33,922 nucleotides of DNA from Prochlorococcus sp. AG-459-E08 (GTDB lineage: Bacteria > Cyanobacteriota > Cyanobacteriia > PCC-6307 > Cyanobiaceae). The notes beneath the pieces were generated by a model that worked only from the letters and a program-made list of their open reading frames with translations, had not been told where the DNA came from and did no database searches. Location of the stretch: NCBI GenBank assembly GCA_003209425.1, contig QCRB01000011.1:1-33922 (forward strand), in the 5' to 3' direction. The position numbers and the translations under genes are program-made. Positions 17,215 to 27,589 of the stretch are shown here, one piece after another. Each line of letters opens with the position of its first letter. Within the stretch, counting starts at the first letter, position 1.

Positions 17215-17237
17215 GGGTCGTTGCTTAACAACGACCC
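17215..17237 (-). promoter_or_regulatory. Perfect 9-bp hairpin between tuf and rpsJ
   Basis: GGGTCGTTG pairs perfectly with CAACGACCC around a five-base loop, 55 bp past the tuf stop on the minus strand. It is much more GC-rich than its surroundings. On the minus strand the downstream bases are C- and A/T-mixed without a U tract, so a simple intrinsic terminator is unlikely. Possible roles are an mRNA processing or 3'-end stabilising structure, or a partial attenuator before rpsJ. Confidence 0.6.
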
Positions 17238-17292
17238 TAATCCATTTATCTATCTTAAATGATTGAGGTTATATTCTTAAAGCTCAATTATA

Positions 17293-18492
17293 TTATTTGA
17301 GAATTTTAGAAACAACTCCGGCACCAATAGTACGTCCACCTTCACGGATTGCGAATCGCATACCTTGTTCAATAGCTACTGGACAGATTAATTCTCCAGT
17401 CATCTTAATTCTATCGCCTGGCATAACCATTTCGACATTAGAGCCATCATCAGAGGTAAATGCTGTGATTTGACCAGTCACATCAGTTGTTCTGATATAA
17501 AACTGTGGTCTATATCCAGCAAAGAAAGGTGTATGTCTTCCACCTTCTTCTTTTTTTAGAACATAAACTTCCCCTTCAAACTGAGTATGAGGAGTAATAG
17601 AACCTTTTTTAACAAGTACCATTCCTCTCTCGATATCCTCTTTCTGTACACCACGTAAAAGCAAACCGACATTATCGCCAGCCATACCTTCATCAAGAAG
17701 TTTGCGGAACATTTCTACTCCAGTAACAGTTGTTAATCTTGTATCTCTTATTCCAACTATTTCAACTTCTTCTCCAACCTTTACTTTACCTCTCTCAATT
17801 CTTCCAGTAGCTACAGTACCTCTACCAGTAATTGAGAAAACATCTTCGACTGCCATCAAGAATGGTTTATCAACTTCTCTTTCAGGCTCTGGAATGCTTG
17901 CATCAACTGCTTTCATTAATTCTTCAATCTTTGATTCCCATGTTGAATCTCCTTCAAGAGCTTTTAAGCCAGAAACTTGAACTATAGGAATATCGTCCCC
18001 AGGGAAGTCATAACTATCAAGTAGTTCTCTGATTTCCATCTCAACAAGTTCAATAATTTCTTCATCATCGACCATATCGCACTTATTAAGAGCAACTACA
18101 AGAGCAGGAACTCCAACCTGTTTAGCTAAAAGAATATGCTCTTTTGTTTGAGCCATAGGACCATCTGTGGCTGCACACACAAGGATAGCTCCATCCATTT
18201 GTGCGGCACCTGTAATCATGTTTTTTACATAATCAGCATGTCCAGGACAATCGACATGAGCATAATGTCTGCCTTCGGTTTCATACTCGACGTGAGCTGT
18301 ATTAATAGTGATGCCACGCTCTCTTTCTTCAGGAGCACCATCAATGTCTCCATAGTCTTGAGCTTGAGCTTGACCTTTTTTAGCTAATACATTTGTAATA
18401 GCAGCAGTTAGTGTTGTTTTTCCATGATCAACATGGCCGATAGTACCTATGTTGACATGTGGTTTGTTCCTTTCGAACTTCTCGCGAGCCAT
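17293..18492 (-). CDS. tuf: Elongation factor Tu
   Basis: A 399-residue EF-Tu that delivers aminoacyl-tRNA to the ribosome. The G domain includes GHVDHGKT (19-26), DCPGHADY and NKCD; domains 2 and 3 include [13 protein letters not shown] and the C-terminal [14 protein letters not shown]. The [14 protein letters not shown] start is typical for cyanobacteria. It lies 45 bp after fusA in the str operon, and its composition is less AT-rich than its surroundings, as expected for a highly expressed gene. No Shine-Dalgarno is visible. Confidence 0.99.
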
Positions 18493-18537
18493 TTTGAATT
18501 AAAGAATCGAGGGTTTAAGAGTGTTTTAGTTTAGAGA

Positions 18538-20613
18538 TCAGGAGTTGCCCTGATTCTTGGAAATGATAGCTTCAGCAACGTTACGAGGAACTTCCTCATA
18601 ATTTGCGAACTCCATTGAAAATATACCCCGACCTTGAGTCATTGATCGGAGTTGAGTGGCATAACCGAACATTTCGGCTAACGGCACTTTGGCCTGTACC
18701 TTAGACAATCCATCATCAACAGATTGCCCTTCTACTTGACCTCTTCTAGAAGAGAGATCACCAATTACAGATCCAAGAAAGTCGTCAGGACTTTCGACCT
18801 CAACTTTCATCATAGGCTCTAAGAGGACAGGATTGCATTTTTTAACCCCGTCTTTAAAAGCCATGGAACCTGCAATTTTGAAGGCCATTTCAGATGAGTC
18901 TACATCGTGGAATGAACCATCGACTAGTGTTACTTTTACATCAATGAGTGGATAACCGGCAAGAACACCAGATTCACAGGTTTCTTTCATTCCATTAGAT
19001 GCGGGACCAATGAACTCTTTTGGTACAGATCCACCAACAATTTTGTTGACGAACTCAAAACCTTTACCAACCTCAGCAGGTTCCATTTCAATTATTACAT
19101 GACCATATTGACCTTTTCCTCCAGTCTGTCTTGCATATTTACCTTCACCTTTAGAACTAGACCTAATGGTCTCTCTATATGAAACCTGAGGGGCTCCAAT
19201 ATTGGCTTCAACCTTGAATTCCCTTAACATTCTGTCAACAAGGATTTCTAAGTGCAACTCACCCATACCTGCAATAACAGTTTGATTTGTTTCAGGATCT
19301 GTACTTACCCTAAAGGTTGGATCTTCCTCAGCCAGAGCAGTTAATGCTTTAGATAATTTTTCCATATCCCCTTTTGTTTTTGGCTCAACAGCCACAGAAA
19401 TAACTGGCTCGGGGATAAATAATGTTTCCAAAACTATAGGATCTTCTGTGTTACATAATGTGTCACCAGTAGTTGTGTTCTTAAGACCCAATACAGCTCC
19501 TAAATCCCCTGCCCTCAATTCATCAACCTCCTCTCTTTCATCTGCCTTCAGAATAACTAATCTAGAAATTCTTTCTTTAGCATCTTTAGTAGAATTCATA
19601 ACATAGCTTCCCTTTGAAAGAACTCCTGAATACATTCTTACAAAAGTTAATTTTCCGTAGGGATCTGACATCACTTTAAAAGCTAATGCACTAAAAGGAG
19701 CATTATCATCTGAAGGTCTAACATCCTCTTTACCACTTGGTAAAACACCTTGTATTGGTTTGACATCGACTGGAGCTGGCAAATAATCAACTACAGCATC
19801 TAATACAAGTTGGACCCCTTTATTCTTAAAAGCTGACCCACACAGAACAGGGACTAATCCATGATTTAAAACCCCTTCCCTAATACCTTTTTTAAGTTGT
19901 TCTTCGGACAATTCTCCCGTATCAAGAAATACTTCAATTAGTTCTTCATCATTCTCTGCAACACTCTCCATCAACTTAATTCTCCACTCAGCAGCCTCTT
20001 CCTCCATTTCAGGTGGAATCGGTGCTTCTTCAATATCAGTACCAAGATCATTTTTATAGAGATAAGCTTTGTTAGCAACTAAATCAATGATGCCAGTAAG
20101 GTCCCCTTCAGCCCCAATGGGAAGTTGAATAGGAAGTGCATTGGCCTTTAATCGATCTTTAATCTGCTTATTAACTTTTAAGAAATCTGCTCCAGTTCTA
20201 TCCATTTTATTTACAAAAACCATTCTTGGAACAGAATATCTATCTGCTTGACGCCAAACTGTTTCAGATTGAGGCTGAACACCCCCAACAGCGCAAAATA
20301 CAGCAATAACTCCATCCAAAACTCTCATTGATCTTTCTACCTCAATAGTAAAATCAACGTGTCCAGGAGTATCTATAATATTGATCCTATGATCTTGCCA
20401 GCTAGTAGATATAGCAGCAGCAGTTATAGTTATCCCTCTTTCTCTTTCTTGAGCCATCCAATCTGTTACTGCAGCACCATCGTGAACCTCTCCAATCTTG
20501 TGAACTACACCTGAATAAAACAGGATTCTTTCAGTAGTTGTTGTTTTCCCTGCATCAATATGAGCGGCTATACCTATGTTTCTTACTCGTTCTAGGGGAA
20601 AGTCGCGTGCCAA
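18538..20613 (-). CDS. fusA: Elongation factor G
   Basis: A 691-residue EF-G, the translocation GTPase. The G domain carries AHIDAGKT (17-24), DTPGHVDFT and NKMD. Domain II includes the [10 protein letters not shown] segment; domain IV holds [27 protein letters not shown] (as [16 protein letters not shown] and GGKGQYGHV) and the C-terminal domain V ends the protein. Length and domain order are normal. It is third in the str operon, 97 bp after rpsG and 45 bp before tuf. An AGTATA at 20646-20651 reads TATACT on the minus strand and might be an internal -10 box, with weak support. Confidence 0.99.
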   Translation of the reverse strand: MARDFPLERVRNIGIAAHIDAGKTTTTERILFYSGVVHKIGEVHDGAAVTDWMAQERERGITITAAAISTSWQDHRINIIDTPGHVDFTIEVERSMRVLDGVIAVFCAVGGVQPQSETVWRQADRYSVPRMVFVNKMDRTGADFLKVNKQIKDRLKANALPIQLPIGAEGDLTGIIDLVANKAYLYKNDLGTDIEEAPIPPEMEEEAAEWRIKLMESVAENDEELIEVFLDTGELSEEQLKKGIREGVLNHGLVPVLCGSAFKNKGVQLVLDAVVDYLPAPVDVKPIQGVLPSGKEDVRPSDDNAPFSALAFKVMSDPYGKLTFVRMYSGVLSKGSYVMNSTKDAKERISRLVILKADEREEVDELRAGDLGAVLGLKNTTTGDTLCNTEDPIVLETLFIPEPVISVAVEPKTKGDMEKLSKALTALAEEDPTFRVSTDPETNQTVIAGMGELHLEILVDRMLREFKVEANIGAPQVSYRETIRSSSKGEGKYARQTGGKGQYGHVIIEMEPAEVGKGFEFVNKIVGGSVPKEFIGPASNGMKETCESGVLAGYPLIDVKVTLVDGSFHDVDSSEMAFKIAGSMAFKDGVKKCNPVLLEPMMKVEVESPDDFLGSVIGDLSSRRGQVEGQSVDDGLSKVQAKVPLAEMFGYATQLRSMTQGRGIFSMEFANYEEVPRNVAEAIISKNQGNS

Positions 20614-20710
20614 TTTTAAAGCTCCAAATAAAATAATTTTTGATAAGTATAGTTCACACTAAAAGTAAACTTTTATAATAATAAACTACTTAAGTACCTT
20701 TTTGACGAAA

Positions 20711-21181
20711 TTAATATCTGTAATGTGCAAAAGCTTTATTAGCTTCAGCCATTTTATGAGTGTCTTCTCTTTTCTTAACTGCACTACCAGTTTCATTTGC
20801 TGCATCCATCAATTCACCAGCAAGTTTTTGGGACATACTTTTGCCATTTCTTGCACGTGAGAATGTAACAAGCCATCTTAATGCCATAGCTGTACCTCTC
20901 TCTTGGCGTACTTCCATAGGGACTTGATATGTTGCACCACCAACTCTTCTCGCTCTTACCTCAACAAGAGGAGTTGCATTTTTTACGGCTGTCTCAAATA
21001 ATTCCACTGCATTACCGCCAGTTCTCTCACTTATTAAAGAAAAAGCATCAGACAATATTCTTTGAGCGGTGGATTTTTTACCATGTTTCATCAATCTAGA
21101 AATCATCATTGAAGCTAGACGACTATTAAATTGAGGATCTGGAAGAACTGGTCTTTTAACTGCTGCGTTACGACGTGACAT
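20711..21181 (-). CDS. rpsG: 30S ribosomal protein S7
   Basis: A 156-residue S7, the primary 16S rRNA-binding protein that nucleates assembly of the 30S head. It starts [20 protein letters not shown] and includes NRLMKHGKK-type ([11 protein letters not shown]), [16 protein letters not shown] and [32 protein letters not shown] (as [19 protein letters not shown]). It lies 25 bp downstream of rpsL in the str operon. Confidence 0.98.
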   Translation of the reverse strand: MSRRNAAVKRPVLPDPQFNSRLASMMISRLMKHGKKSTAQRILSDAFSLISERTGGNAVELFETAVKNATPLVEVRARRVGGATYQVPMEVRQERGTAMALRWLVTFSRARNGKSMSQKLAGELMDAANETGSAVKKREDTHKMAEANKAFAHYRY

Positions 21182-21206
21182 GTTTTTAAAAAGTGCTGTT
21201 TACAAA

Positions 21207-21581
21207 TTATTTTTTTGGAGCCTTTGCTCCATACTTAGATCTGGATTGACATCTATCTTTGACTCCAGCCGTATCTAAAGTACCTCTTATTATATGATAT
21301 CTAACTCCTGGTAAATCCTTAACTCTTCCACCTCTAAGTAGGACTACGGAGTGTTCTTGCAAATTATGACCAATTCCTGGGATATAAGCAGTTACTTCGA
21401 AACCAGAAGTCAATCTTACTCTCGCAACTTTTCTTAGCGCTGAATTAGGTTTTTTTGGTGTTGAAGTATAAACCCTTGTACATACCCCTCTCCTCTCAGG
21501 GCAAGCTTTTAATGCAGGAGATTTTGTTTTCTTAGTCAGACGTTTTCTTTCTGAACCTATTAATTGAGAGATGGTAGGCAT
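21207..21581 (-). CDS. rpsL: 30S ribosomal protein S12
   Basis: A 124-residue S12, the decoding-centre protein. It starts [20 protein letters not shown] and carries the conserved [18 protein letters not shown] and [13 protein letters not shown] blocks, where streptomycin-resistance substitutions map in other bacteria; both conserved lysine segments are wild-type. It is the first gene of the str operon. Upstream it diverges from gltB across 198 bp, which must hold both promoters. Confidence 0.98.
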   Translation of the reverse strand: MPTISQLIGSERKRLTKKTKSPALKACPERRGVCTRVYTSTPKKPNSALRKVARVRLTSGFEVTAYIPGIGHNLQEHSVVLLRGGRVKDLPGVRYHIIRGTLDTAGVKDRCQSRSKYGAKAPKK

Positions 21582-21779
21582 CTATTATCTTTGAATAAAA
21601 ATACGTATCTTATCATCATAACCTTTTACGTGTACCAACTAAAAGTTTTTAATCATAATTTTTTTTTAAAATTTTATGAAATTTAAATTCTTTGATAAAT
21701 ATTCATTATCTTTAGATTTTTTTTCATATTTATTTTTATAATGGAGATAAATAAATAACTAAATAAAATTAAATAATCT
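21582..21779. promoter_or_regulatory. Divergent promoter region of the str operon and gltB
   Basis: 198 bp, very AT-rich. On the plus strand a TATAAT at 21737-21742, followed by GGAG, lies about 38 bases before the gltB ATG and is a good -10 candidate; no clear -35 is present at standard spacing. On the minus strand TATGAT (complement of 21615-21620) lies about 35 bases before rpsL. No NtcA-type GTA-N8-TAC box was found by eye. Confidence 0.45.
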
Positions 21780-24700
21780 ATGGGAGACAGTATCAAAAGT
21801 CTCGATGAGGCATATCAGGATAGTTATTCCCCAAATGGAATAATTGGTGAGAAGGATGCGTGTGGTGTTGGTTTTATTGCAAATGTAAAAGGAATAGAAA
21901 GCAACTGGATTCTCAAACAATCACTGAAAGGTCTTAACTGCATGGAGCATAGAGGTGGTTGTGGAGGAGATAGTGACTCAGGAGACGGAGCAGGCATTTT
22001 ATGTTCAATTCCATGGAAATACATTGAGGAAAAAATTAATCTAAAAAATAAAGAAGATTTTGATAGAGGTTTAGGTATGGTTTTTATGCCTAATAAAAAA
22101 GAAAAAATTGAAGAATGTAAATCAATATGTGAGGCGGAAGCAGGAAAATTAAGAGTCAACAAAACATCTTGGAGAACAGTACCTGTTAATAATGAGATCT
22201 TAGGTCCTTTAGCTAAAGCAAATGCTCCATTTATAAGTCAATGGATTTTATACATAGACAAAAATTATAACCAAGATATTGAGAAACTTTTATTCCAATT
22301 AAGGAAAAGGATTGAAAAAAAAATAAGGGAAACTTTTAAAAACCACGTTGGGGATTGTGAATTTTATTTTGCCTCATTAAGTTCTCAAACAGTTGTATAT
22401 AAAGGTATGGTTCGTTCTGAAATATTATCTGAATTTTACCAAGACCTAAAAGAAGAGAGTTTTAAAGTCTCATTTTCCGTTTATCACAGAAGGTTTAGTA
22501 CTAATACACTTCCAAAATGGCCACTAGCTCAGCCGATGAGATTTTTAGGTCATAACGGGGAAATTAATACTCTTTTAGGTAATATCAACTGGGCAAAAGC
22601 TTCAGAAACACATTTAGATGATTTTTGGGGAGAGTTATCTAATGAAATTAAGCCGATCGTAGATATAAATAAAAGTGATTCATCAAATCTTGATGCAACT
22701 CTTGAAATCAATATTCGTTCAGGTCAGCCCATTACTGACTCATTATTAAAACTTGTTCCTGAAGCATTTAGAGATCAACCAGATCTTGAAAAAAGAGAAG
22801 ACATTAAATCATTTTATGAGTATTCTGCGAGCCTACAAGAAGCTTGGGATGGTCCTGCTTTACTTGTATTTGCAGATGGAAATTTTGTGGGAGCAACGCT
22901 TGATAGGAATGGACTAAGACCAGCAAGATATTCAATAACGAATGATGGTTTCGTAATAATGGGCTCTGAAACAGGAGTAGTAGATCTTGAAGAGGAAAGA
23001 ATAATAGAAAAAGGTCGATTAGGACCAGGACAAATGTTGGCTGTAGATTTTCATCAAAATAGAATTCTTAGAAATTGGGAGGTAAAATCTGAAGCTGCCC
23101 AAAGGCATGATTATAAAAATCTACTTATTAGTAGAACCAAAAAAATCGAAAATAATGAATGGTTTAAAGACTGCAAACTAAAAGACCTTGAGTTGTTACA
23201 ACAACAAACCGCGTACGGTTTTTCATCAGAAGATAATGATCTTATCTTAGATTCAATGGCTTCATTAGCTAAAGAGCCTACTTATTGCATGGGTGACGAT
23301 ATCCCATTAGCAGTTCTTTCATCAAAACCACATATTTTATACGACTATTTCAAGCAAAGATTTGCTCAGGTAACTAATCCTCCAATAGACCCTCTTCGTG
23401 AAAAACTTGTGATGAGTCTTGAAATGCATCTTGGAGAAAGATGTTCTCCATTTAATTTTAAAGATGCTAAGCCTTTTATTCATCTCAAAAGTCCAATCCT
23501 CAATGAAGAAGAATTATTTTCTATCAAAGACTCAGAAATTAAATCTCAAACGATTTCAAGCTTGTTTGAAATCAACCAAGGATTAAAAGGATTTGAAAGT
23601 AAATTAAATGATATTTGCGAGCAAAGTGAAAAAGCCGTTAATAATGGATGCGCTTTAATCATTATTTCTGATAAAGGAGTAAGCTCAACAAAAAGTTTTA
23701 TTCCCCCTTTATTAGCTGTAGGAGCAATTCATCATTATCTTCTTAAAAAAGAAATAAGATTAAAAGCCTCCCTAATTATTGAGACTGGTCAATGTTGGAG
23801 TACTCATCACTTAGCATGCCTGATTGGATATGGAGTTAGCGCTGTTTGTCCTTGGCTAATATTTGAATCAGGAAGACATTGGTTAAAGCATCCTAAGACT
23901 CAAAAACTAATAGAGAGCAAAAAAATTGATTCATTATCAACAGATCAGGTTCAGACCAACATTAAAAAAGCTTTAGAGGATGGCTTACGGAAAATACTTT
24001 CTAAGATAGGCATCTCACTGCTTTCTAGTTACCACGGGGCTCAGATTTTTGAAGCGGTAGGTTTAGGCTCGGATTTAATCAATATTGGTTTCGAAGGTAC
24101 CACAAGTCGAATTGCTGGAATCACTTTAAAAGAATTAGCTAATGAATCAATTTCAATTCACACAAAAGCTTATCCAGAAATTGATCTGAAAAAACTTGAA
24201 TTTCTAGGATTTGTTCAATTCAGAAATTATGGAGAATATCACTCAAATAATCCTGAAATGTCAAAGGCACTACATTCTGCTGTAAAACAAGGGCCAAGTT
24301 ATGACCACTTCAAACTGTACAAAGAACTAATTAGTAAGAGACCGACAACTGCTCTAAGAGACTTACTGACAATAGATTCCAATAGGAAAAGCATACCTAT
24401 AAGTGAAGTTGAAAGTGTTGAATCAATTTGTAAACGGTTTTGTACAGGAGGAATGAGTTTAGGTGCTTTATCAAGAGAGGCGCATGAAGTATTAGCAGTT
24501 GCAATGAATAGAATTGGTGGAAAAAGTAATAGTGGTGAAGGGGGAGAAGATCCAGCTCGTTTTAATGTCTTAAATGATATTAATGAAAATGCTCAATCAG
24601 CTACTTTACCATTTATAAAAGGTCTAGAAAATGGAGATACGGCTTGCTCTGCTATAAAGCAAATCGCCTCAGGAAGATTTGGAGTTACCCCTGAATATCT

Positions 24701-26354
24701 TAGAAGCGGTAAACAACTTGAAATTAAAATGGCTCAAGGTGCAAAGCCAGGGGAAGGTGGGCAACTTCCTGGTCCAAAAGTCGATTCCTACATTGCAAAA
24801 CTCAGGAATAGTAAGCCTGGTGTGGCTTTAATTTCTCCACCTCCGCATCATGATATTTATTCAATTGAAGATTTAGCACAACTTATTCATGATCTTCATC
24901 AGGTTCATCCAAAAGCAAAAGTAAGTGTGAAACTTGTTTCTGAAATTGGTATTGGAACTATAGCTGCGGGTGTAAGTAAAGCAAACGCAGATGTTATACA
25001 AATATCTGGCCATGATGGAGGGACTGGTGCTTCTCCATTGAGCTCTATTAAGCACGCTGGATTGCCATGGGAACTTGGTTTAGCAGAGGTACATAAATCT
25101 CTTCTTGATAATAATCTGCGCGACAGAGTTCTTTTAAGAACAGACGGTGGGCTTAAAACAGGATGGGATGTCGTCATTGCTGCTCTTTTGGGCGCAGAAG
25201 AATATGGATTTGGATCCGTAGCAATGATTGCTGAAGGGTGCGTTATGGCTAGAGTTTGCCATAAAAATACTTGTCCTGTTGGGGTAGCAACACAAAAAGA
25301 AGAATTAAGAAAAAGGTTCAAAGGTTTACCAGATAACGTCGTTAACTTTTTTATCTATATTGCTGAAGAAATAAGACAAATATTGAGTACCATTGGTGTC
25401 AAAACAATGGAAGAAATAATTGGTAACAAAGAATTTCTGACTACAAGAAAAATTAGTCTGCCTAAAACGGAAAATATCGATCTAACTTCTCTTGTTAACA
25501 ACAAAATCAGCTATGAAGATAGATCATGGATTAAACATTCAAACAATGCTCATAGTAATGGAATTGTATTGGAAGACTCGATTTTAACGGATGCTCAATT
25601 CATAAATGCGGTCACTAATCATGGAGAATTTAGTAAAAAAATTGAAATCAAAAATACCGATAGAAGTGTTTGTGCAAAAATTTCAGGAGAGCTTGCTCAG
25701 CATTATGGCAATAAGGGCTTCGATGGCGGAATCAATTTAGTTTTTAATGGTTATGCGGGTCAAAGCTTTGGAGCCTTTTTATTAAAAGGAATGATTATTA
25801 AATTAATTGGAGAAGCAAATGATTATGTATGCAAAGGAATGAATGGAGGAATGCTAACCATAATTCCGCCTAGAATAGATAAAAACTCCTCGGAACAAGT
25901 CATTTTGGGCAATACTTGTCTATATGGAGCTACGGGAGGAAAGTTATATGCATTGGGTAAATCAGGCGAAAGGTTTGCCGTAAGAAATAGTGGAGCAGTA
26001 GCTGTAACTGAAGGAGCTGGAGATCATTGCTGTGAGTATATGACAGGGGGCAAAATTGTAATTCTTGGCTCCACAGGAAGAAATATCGGAGCAGGAATGA
26101 CAGGAGGCGTTGCATTTATACTTGATGAAAAAAATGATGTAGAGAAAAAGGTAAATAGAGAAATAGTAAGCATCTATGAGATTAAAACATCAAAACAAGA
26201 ACAAATTTTATTAGAAATAATTAACGATTATCATGACAAAACGCAGAGTCCAAAAGCGGCTGATATTCTCAAAGATTGGATTAATTTTAAAGATTTATTC
26301 AAAGTAATCGTACCTCCAAGTGAACAAGAAATGCTTGGATTAAAAAATCAATAA
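21780..26354 (+). CDS. gltB: Glutamate synthase large chain, probably ferredoxin-dependent (Fd-GOGAT)
   Basis: A 1524-residue glutamate synthase that makes two glutamates from glutamine and 2-oxoglutarate. A 27-residue propeptide precedes the catalytic Cys28 of the class II amidotransferase domain (DACGVGF), which must be exposed by processing. The amidotransferase part (about 28-430) includes HRRFSTNTLPKWPLAQPMR and LDRNGLRPARY. The central domain and the FMN/2-oxoglutarate synthase domain follow (SGEGGEDPARF, AQGAKPGEGGQLPG, SGHDGGTGASPLSSIKHAG). The 3Fe-4S cluster cysteines are C1154, C1160 and C1165. The C-terminal beta-helix carries repeated glycine-rich motifs. No gltD (NADPH subunit) is adjacent, consistent with a ferredoxin-linked enzyme. 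The gene name glsF is also used. Confidence 0.95.
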   Translation: MGDSIKSLDEAYQDSYSPNGIIGEKDACGVGFIANVKGIESNWILKQSLKGLNCMEHRGGCGGDSDSGDGAGILCSIPWKYIEEKINLKNKEDFDRGLGMVFMPNKKEKIEECKSICEAEAGKLRVNKTSWRTVPVNNEILGPLAKANAPFISQWILYIDKNYNQDIEKLLFQLRKRIEKKIRETFKNHVGDCEFYFASLSSQTVVYKGMVRSEILSEFYQDLKEESFKVSFSVYHRRFSTNTLPKWPLAQPMRFLGHNGEINTLLGNINWAKASETHLDDFWGELSNEIKPIVDINKSDSSNLDATLEINIRSGQPITDSLLKLVPEAFRDQPDLEKREDIKSFYEYSASLQEAWDGPALLVFADGNFVGATLDRNGLRPARYSITNDGFVIMGSETGVVDLEEERIIEKGRLGPGQMLAVDFHQNRILRNWEVKSEAAQRHDYKNLLISRTKKIENNEWFKDCKLKDLELLQQQTAYGFSSEDNDLILDSMASLAKEPTYCMGDDIPLAVLSSKPHILYDYFKQRFAQVTNPPIDPLREKLVMSLEMHLGERCSPFNFKDAKPFIHLKSPILNEEELFSIKDSEIKSQTISSLFEINQGLKGFESKLNDICEQSEKAVNNGCALIIISDKGVSSTKSFIPPLLAVGAIHHYLLKKEIRLKASLIIETGQCWSTHHLACLIGYGVSAVCPWLIFESGRHWLKHPKTQKLIESKKIDSLSTDQVQTNIKKALEDGLRKILSKIGISLLSSYHGAQIFEAVGLGSDLINIGFEGTTSRIAGITLKELANESISIHTKAYPEIDLKKLEFLGFVQFRNYGEYHSNNPEMSKALHSAVKQGPSYDHFKLYKELISKRPTTALRDLLTIDSNRKSIPISEVESVESICKRFCTGGMSLGALSREAHEVLAVAMNRIGGKSNSGEGGEDPARFNVLNDINENAQSATLPFIKGLENGDTACSAIKQIASGRFGVTPEYLRSGKQLEIKMAQGAKPGEGGQLPGPKVDSYIAKLRNSKPGVALISPPPHHDIYSIEDLAQLIHDLHQVHPKAKVSVKLVSEIGIGTIAAGVSKANADVIQISGHDGGTGASPLSSIKHAGLPWELGLAEVHKSLLDNNLRDRVLLRTDGGLKTGWDVVIAALLGAEEYGFGSVAMIAEGCVMARVCHKNTCPVGVATQKEELRKRFKGLPDNVVNFFIYIAEEIRQILSTIGVKTMEEIIGNKEFLTTRKISLPKTENIDLTSLVNNKISYEDRSWIKHSNNAHSNGIVLEDSILTDAQFINAVTNHGEFSKKIEIKNTDRSVCAKISGELAQHYGNKGFDGGINLVFNGYAGQSFGAFLLKGMIIKLIGEANDYVCKGMNGGMLTIIPPRIDKNSSEQVILGNTCLYGATGGKLYALGKSGERFAVRNSGAVAVTEGAGDHCCEYMTGGKIVILGSTGRNIGAGMTGGVAFILDEKNDVEKKVNREIVSIYEIKTSKQEQILLEIINDYHDKTQSPKAADILKDWINFKDLFKVIVPPSEQEMLGLKNQ

Positions 26355-26651
26355 ATGCCGATTTTTGTAAAAACAGAAATTATAAAAAAGGAATTTATTA
26401 GTAAAAACAAATTTAAAAAGAAATTTGTAGATGAGCACATATTGTGGATAAAAGAATTAAAAAAAGCTGGAGTTAATATAAAAAGCGGATTTTTAGTAAA
26501 TGAAATTAAGAAACCTGGGGCCGGAGGTCTTTTGATAATAGAGGTAAAAACTTATAAAGAGGCATTAAAAATAATTAAAAAAGATCCAATGATTAAAAAT
26601 AAAATTGTTGATTGGAAATTAAGTGAATGGATTGATATTTCTAAAGAATAA
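26355..26651 (+). CDS. YCII-domain small protein, coupled to gltB
   Basis: 98 residues, Lys-rich. The pattern HILWIKELKKAGVNIKSGFL, then AGGLLIIEVKTYKEALKIIKKDPM fits the YCII/YciI ferredoxin-like fold (dimeric alpha-beta barrel), in which a His near the start and the Gly-rich strand before A-x-x-x-x-x-x-D-P are conserved. The ATG follows the gltB stop directly (TAAATG), so translation should be coupled. Biochemical role is unknown for most members of this family; a link to glutamate synthase is suggested only by position. It converges with lipA over 5 bp. Confidence 0.8.
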   Translation: MPIFVKTEIIKKEFISKNKFKKKFVDEHILWIKELKKAGVNIKSGFLVNEIKKPGAGGLLIIEVKTYKEALKIIKKDPMIKNKIVDWKLSEWIDISKE

Positions 26652-26656
26652 TGCTC

Positions 26657-27589
26657 TTATCTTGGATATTTTTTCATTAATTTTTGAATCTCTTCAGCAT
26701 GATAACTACTTCGCGTTAAAGGAGAACTTACTACTTGCATAAAACCAAGATTATCTTCTCCAAACAATTTGAAGTAATTAAATTTTGAAGGACTTACAAA
26801 TCTTTGAACAGGCAAATGTTTTGGACCTGGAGATAAATATTGACCAATGGTAACTATATCTACGAAATGATTTTTTAAATCAGAAAGAAGATTTAATACC
26901 TCATCATCACTTTCTCCTAATCCCAACATAAATCCGGATTTTGTATAAACACTAGGAAAGTATTCTCTTGTACGTTTGAGTAAATCTAAAGTTCTTTGAT
27001 AATTACCTTGAGGCCTTACTTTCTTATATAAACTTTTTACAGTTTCAATATTATGATTCAGGACATTTGGTTTTGAATCTAAAACTAATTCAAGCGCTTC
27101 CCAGTTACCACATAAATCAGGGATCAATAGTTCAATTGTTGTCTCTGGGGATTTGTTTCTAACTTCCGAAACGCATTGAAAAAACTGTAATGCCCCACCA
27201 TCATCAAGATCATCTCTGTTTACTGATGTAATAACTACGTGTTTGAGCTTCATCCTAGAAACAGCCTCAGCCAGACGATGAGGTTCCGTTGGATCCAAAT
27301 CTCTTTTAGATCTATCGAAATTAATATCGCAGTATGGACATGCTCTAGTGCAACCGGGACCCATAATTAAAAAAGTCGCAGTACCACTTGCAAAACATTC
27401 TCCAATATTTGGACAGCTTGCTTCCTGACAAACTGTATTTAATTTTAAATCACTTAATAAGTTCGCGGTATTACCTATCCTCTCAAATTGAGGTGCCTTT
27501 ACCCTTAACCACTCTGGTTTTGTTGCCGCATTTTTGGAAATACTTGTCAAATTACTTTGATCAGTTTCATCTAAATAAATTTTAATCAA
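26657..27589 (-). CDS. lipA: Lipoyl synthase
   Basis: A 310-residue radical SAM enzyme that inserts two sulfurs into protein-bound octanoyl groups to make lipoyl cofactors for 2-oxoacid dehydrogenases and the glycine cleavage system. Both Fe-S clusters are present: the auxiliary cluster in [12 protein letters not shown] (C54, C59, C65) and the SAM cluster in CTRACPYC (C80, C84, C87). RSSYHAEEI near the C-terminus supplies the conserved Arg-Ser-Ser motif. No ATG precedes the conserved core, so the start is probably TTG at 27589; a second in-frame TTG begins 13 codons later. It diverges from the recombinase-like gene. Confidence 0.95.
   Translation of the reverse strand: MIKIYLDETDQSNLTSISKNAATKPEWLRVKAPQFERIGNTANLLSDLKLNTVCQEASCPNIGECFASGTATFLIMGPGCTRACPYCDINFDRSKRDLDPTEPHRLAEAVSRMKLKHVVITSVNRDDLDDGGALQFFQCVSEVRNKSPETTIELLIPDLCGNWEALELVLDSKPNVLNHNIETVKSLYKKVRPQGNYQRTLDLLKRTREYFPSVYTKSGFMLGLGESDDEVLNLLSDLKNHFVDIVTIGQYLSPGPKHLPVQRFVSPSKFNYFKLFGEDNLGFMQVVSSPLTRSSYHAEEIQKLMKKYPR

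Noticed and set aside
20646-20651. Internal fusA promoter
   Set aside because: Only a TATACT-like box without a -35 at standard spacing; mentioned under fusA but not supported as a feature.
21582-21779. NtcA site upstream of gltB
   Set aside because: No GTA-N8-TAC pattern was seen at a suitable position.
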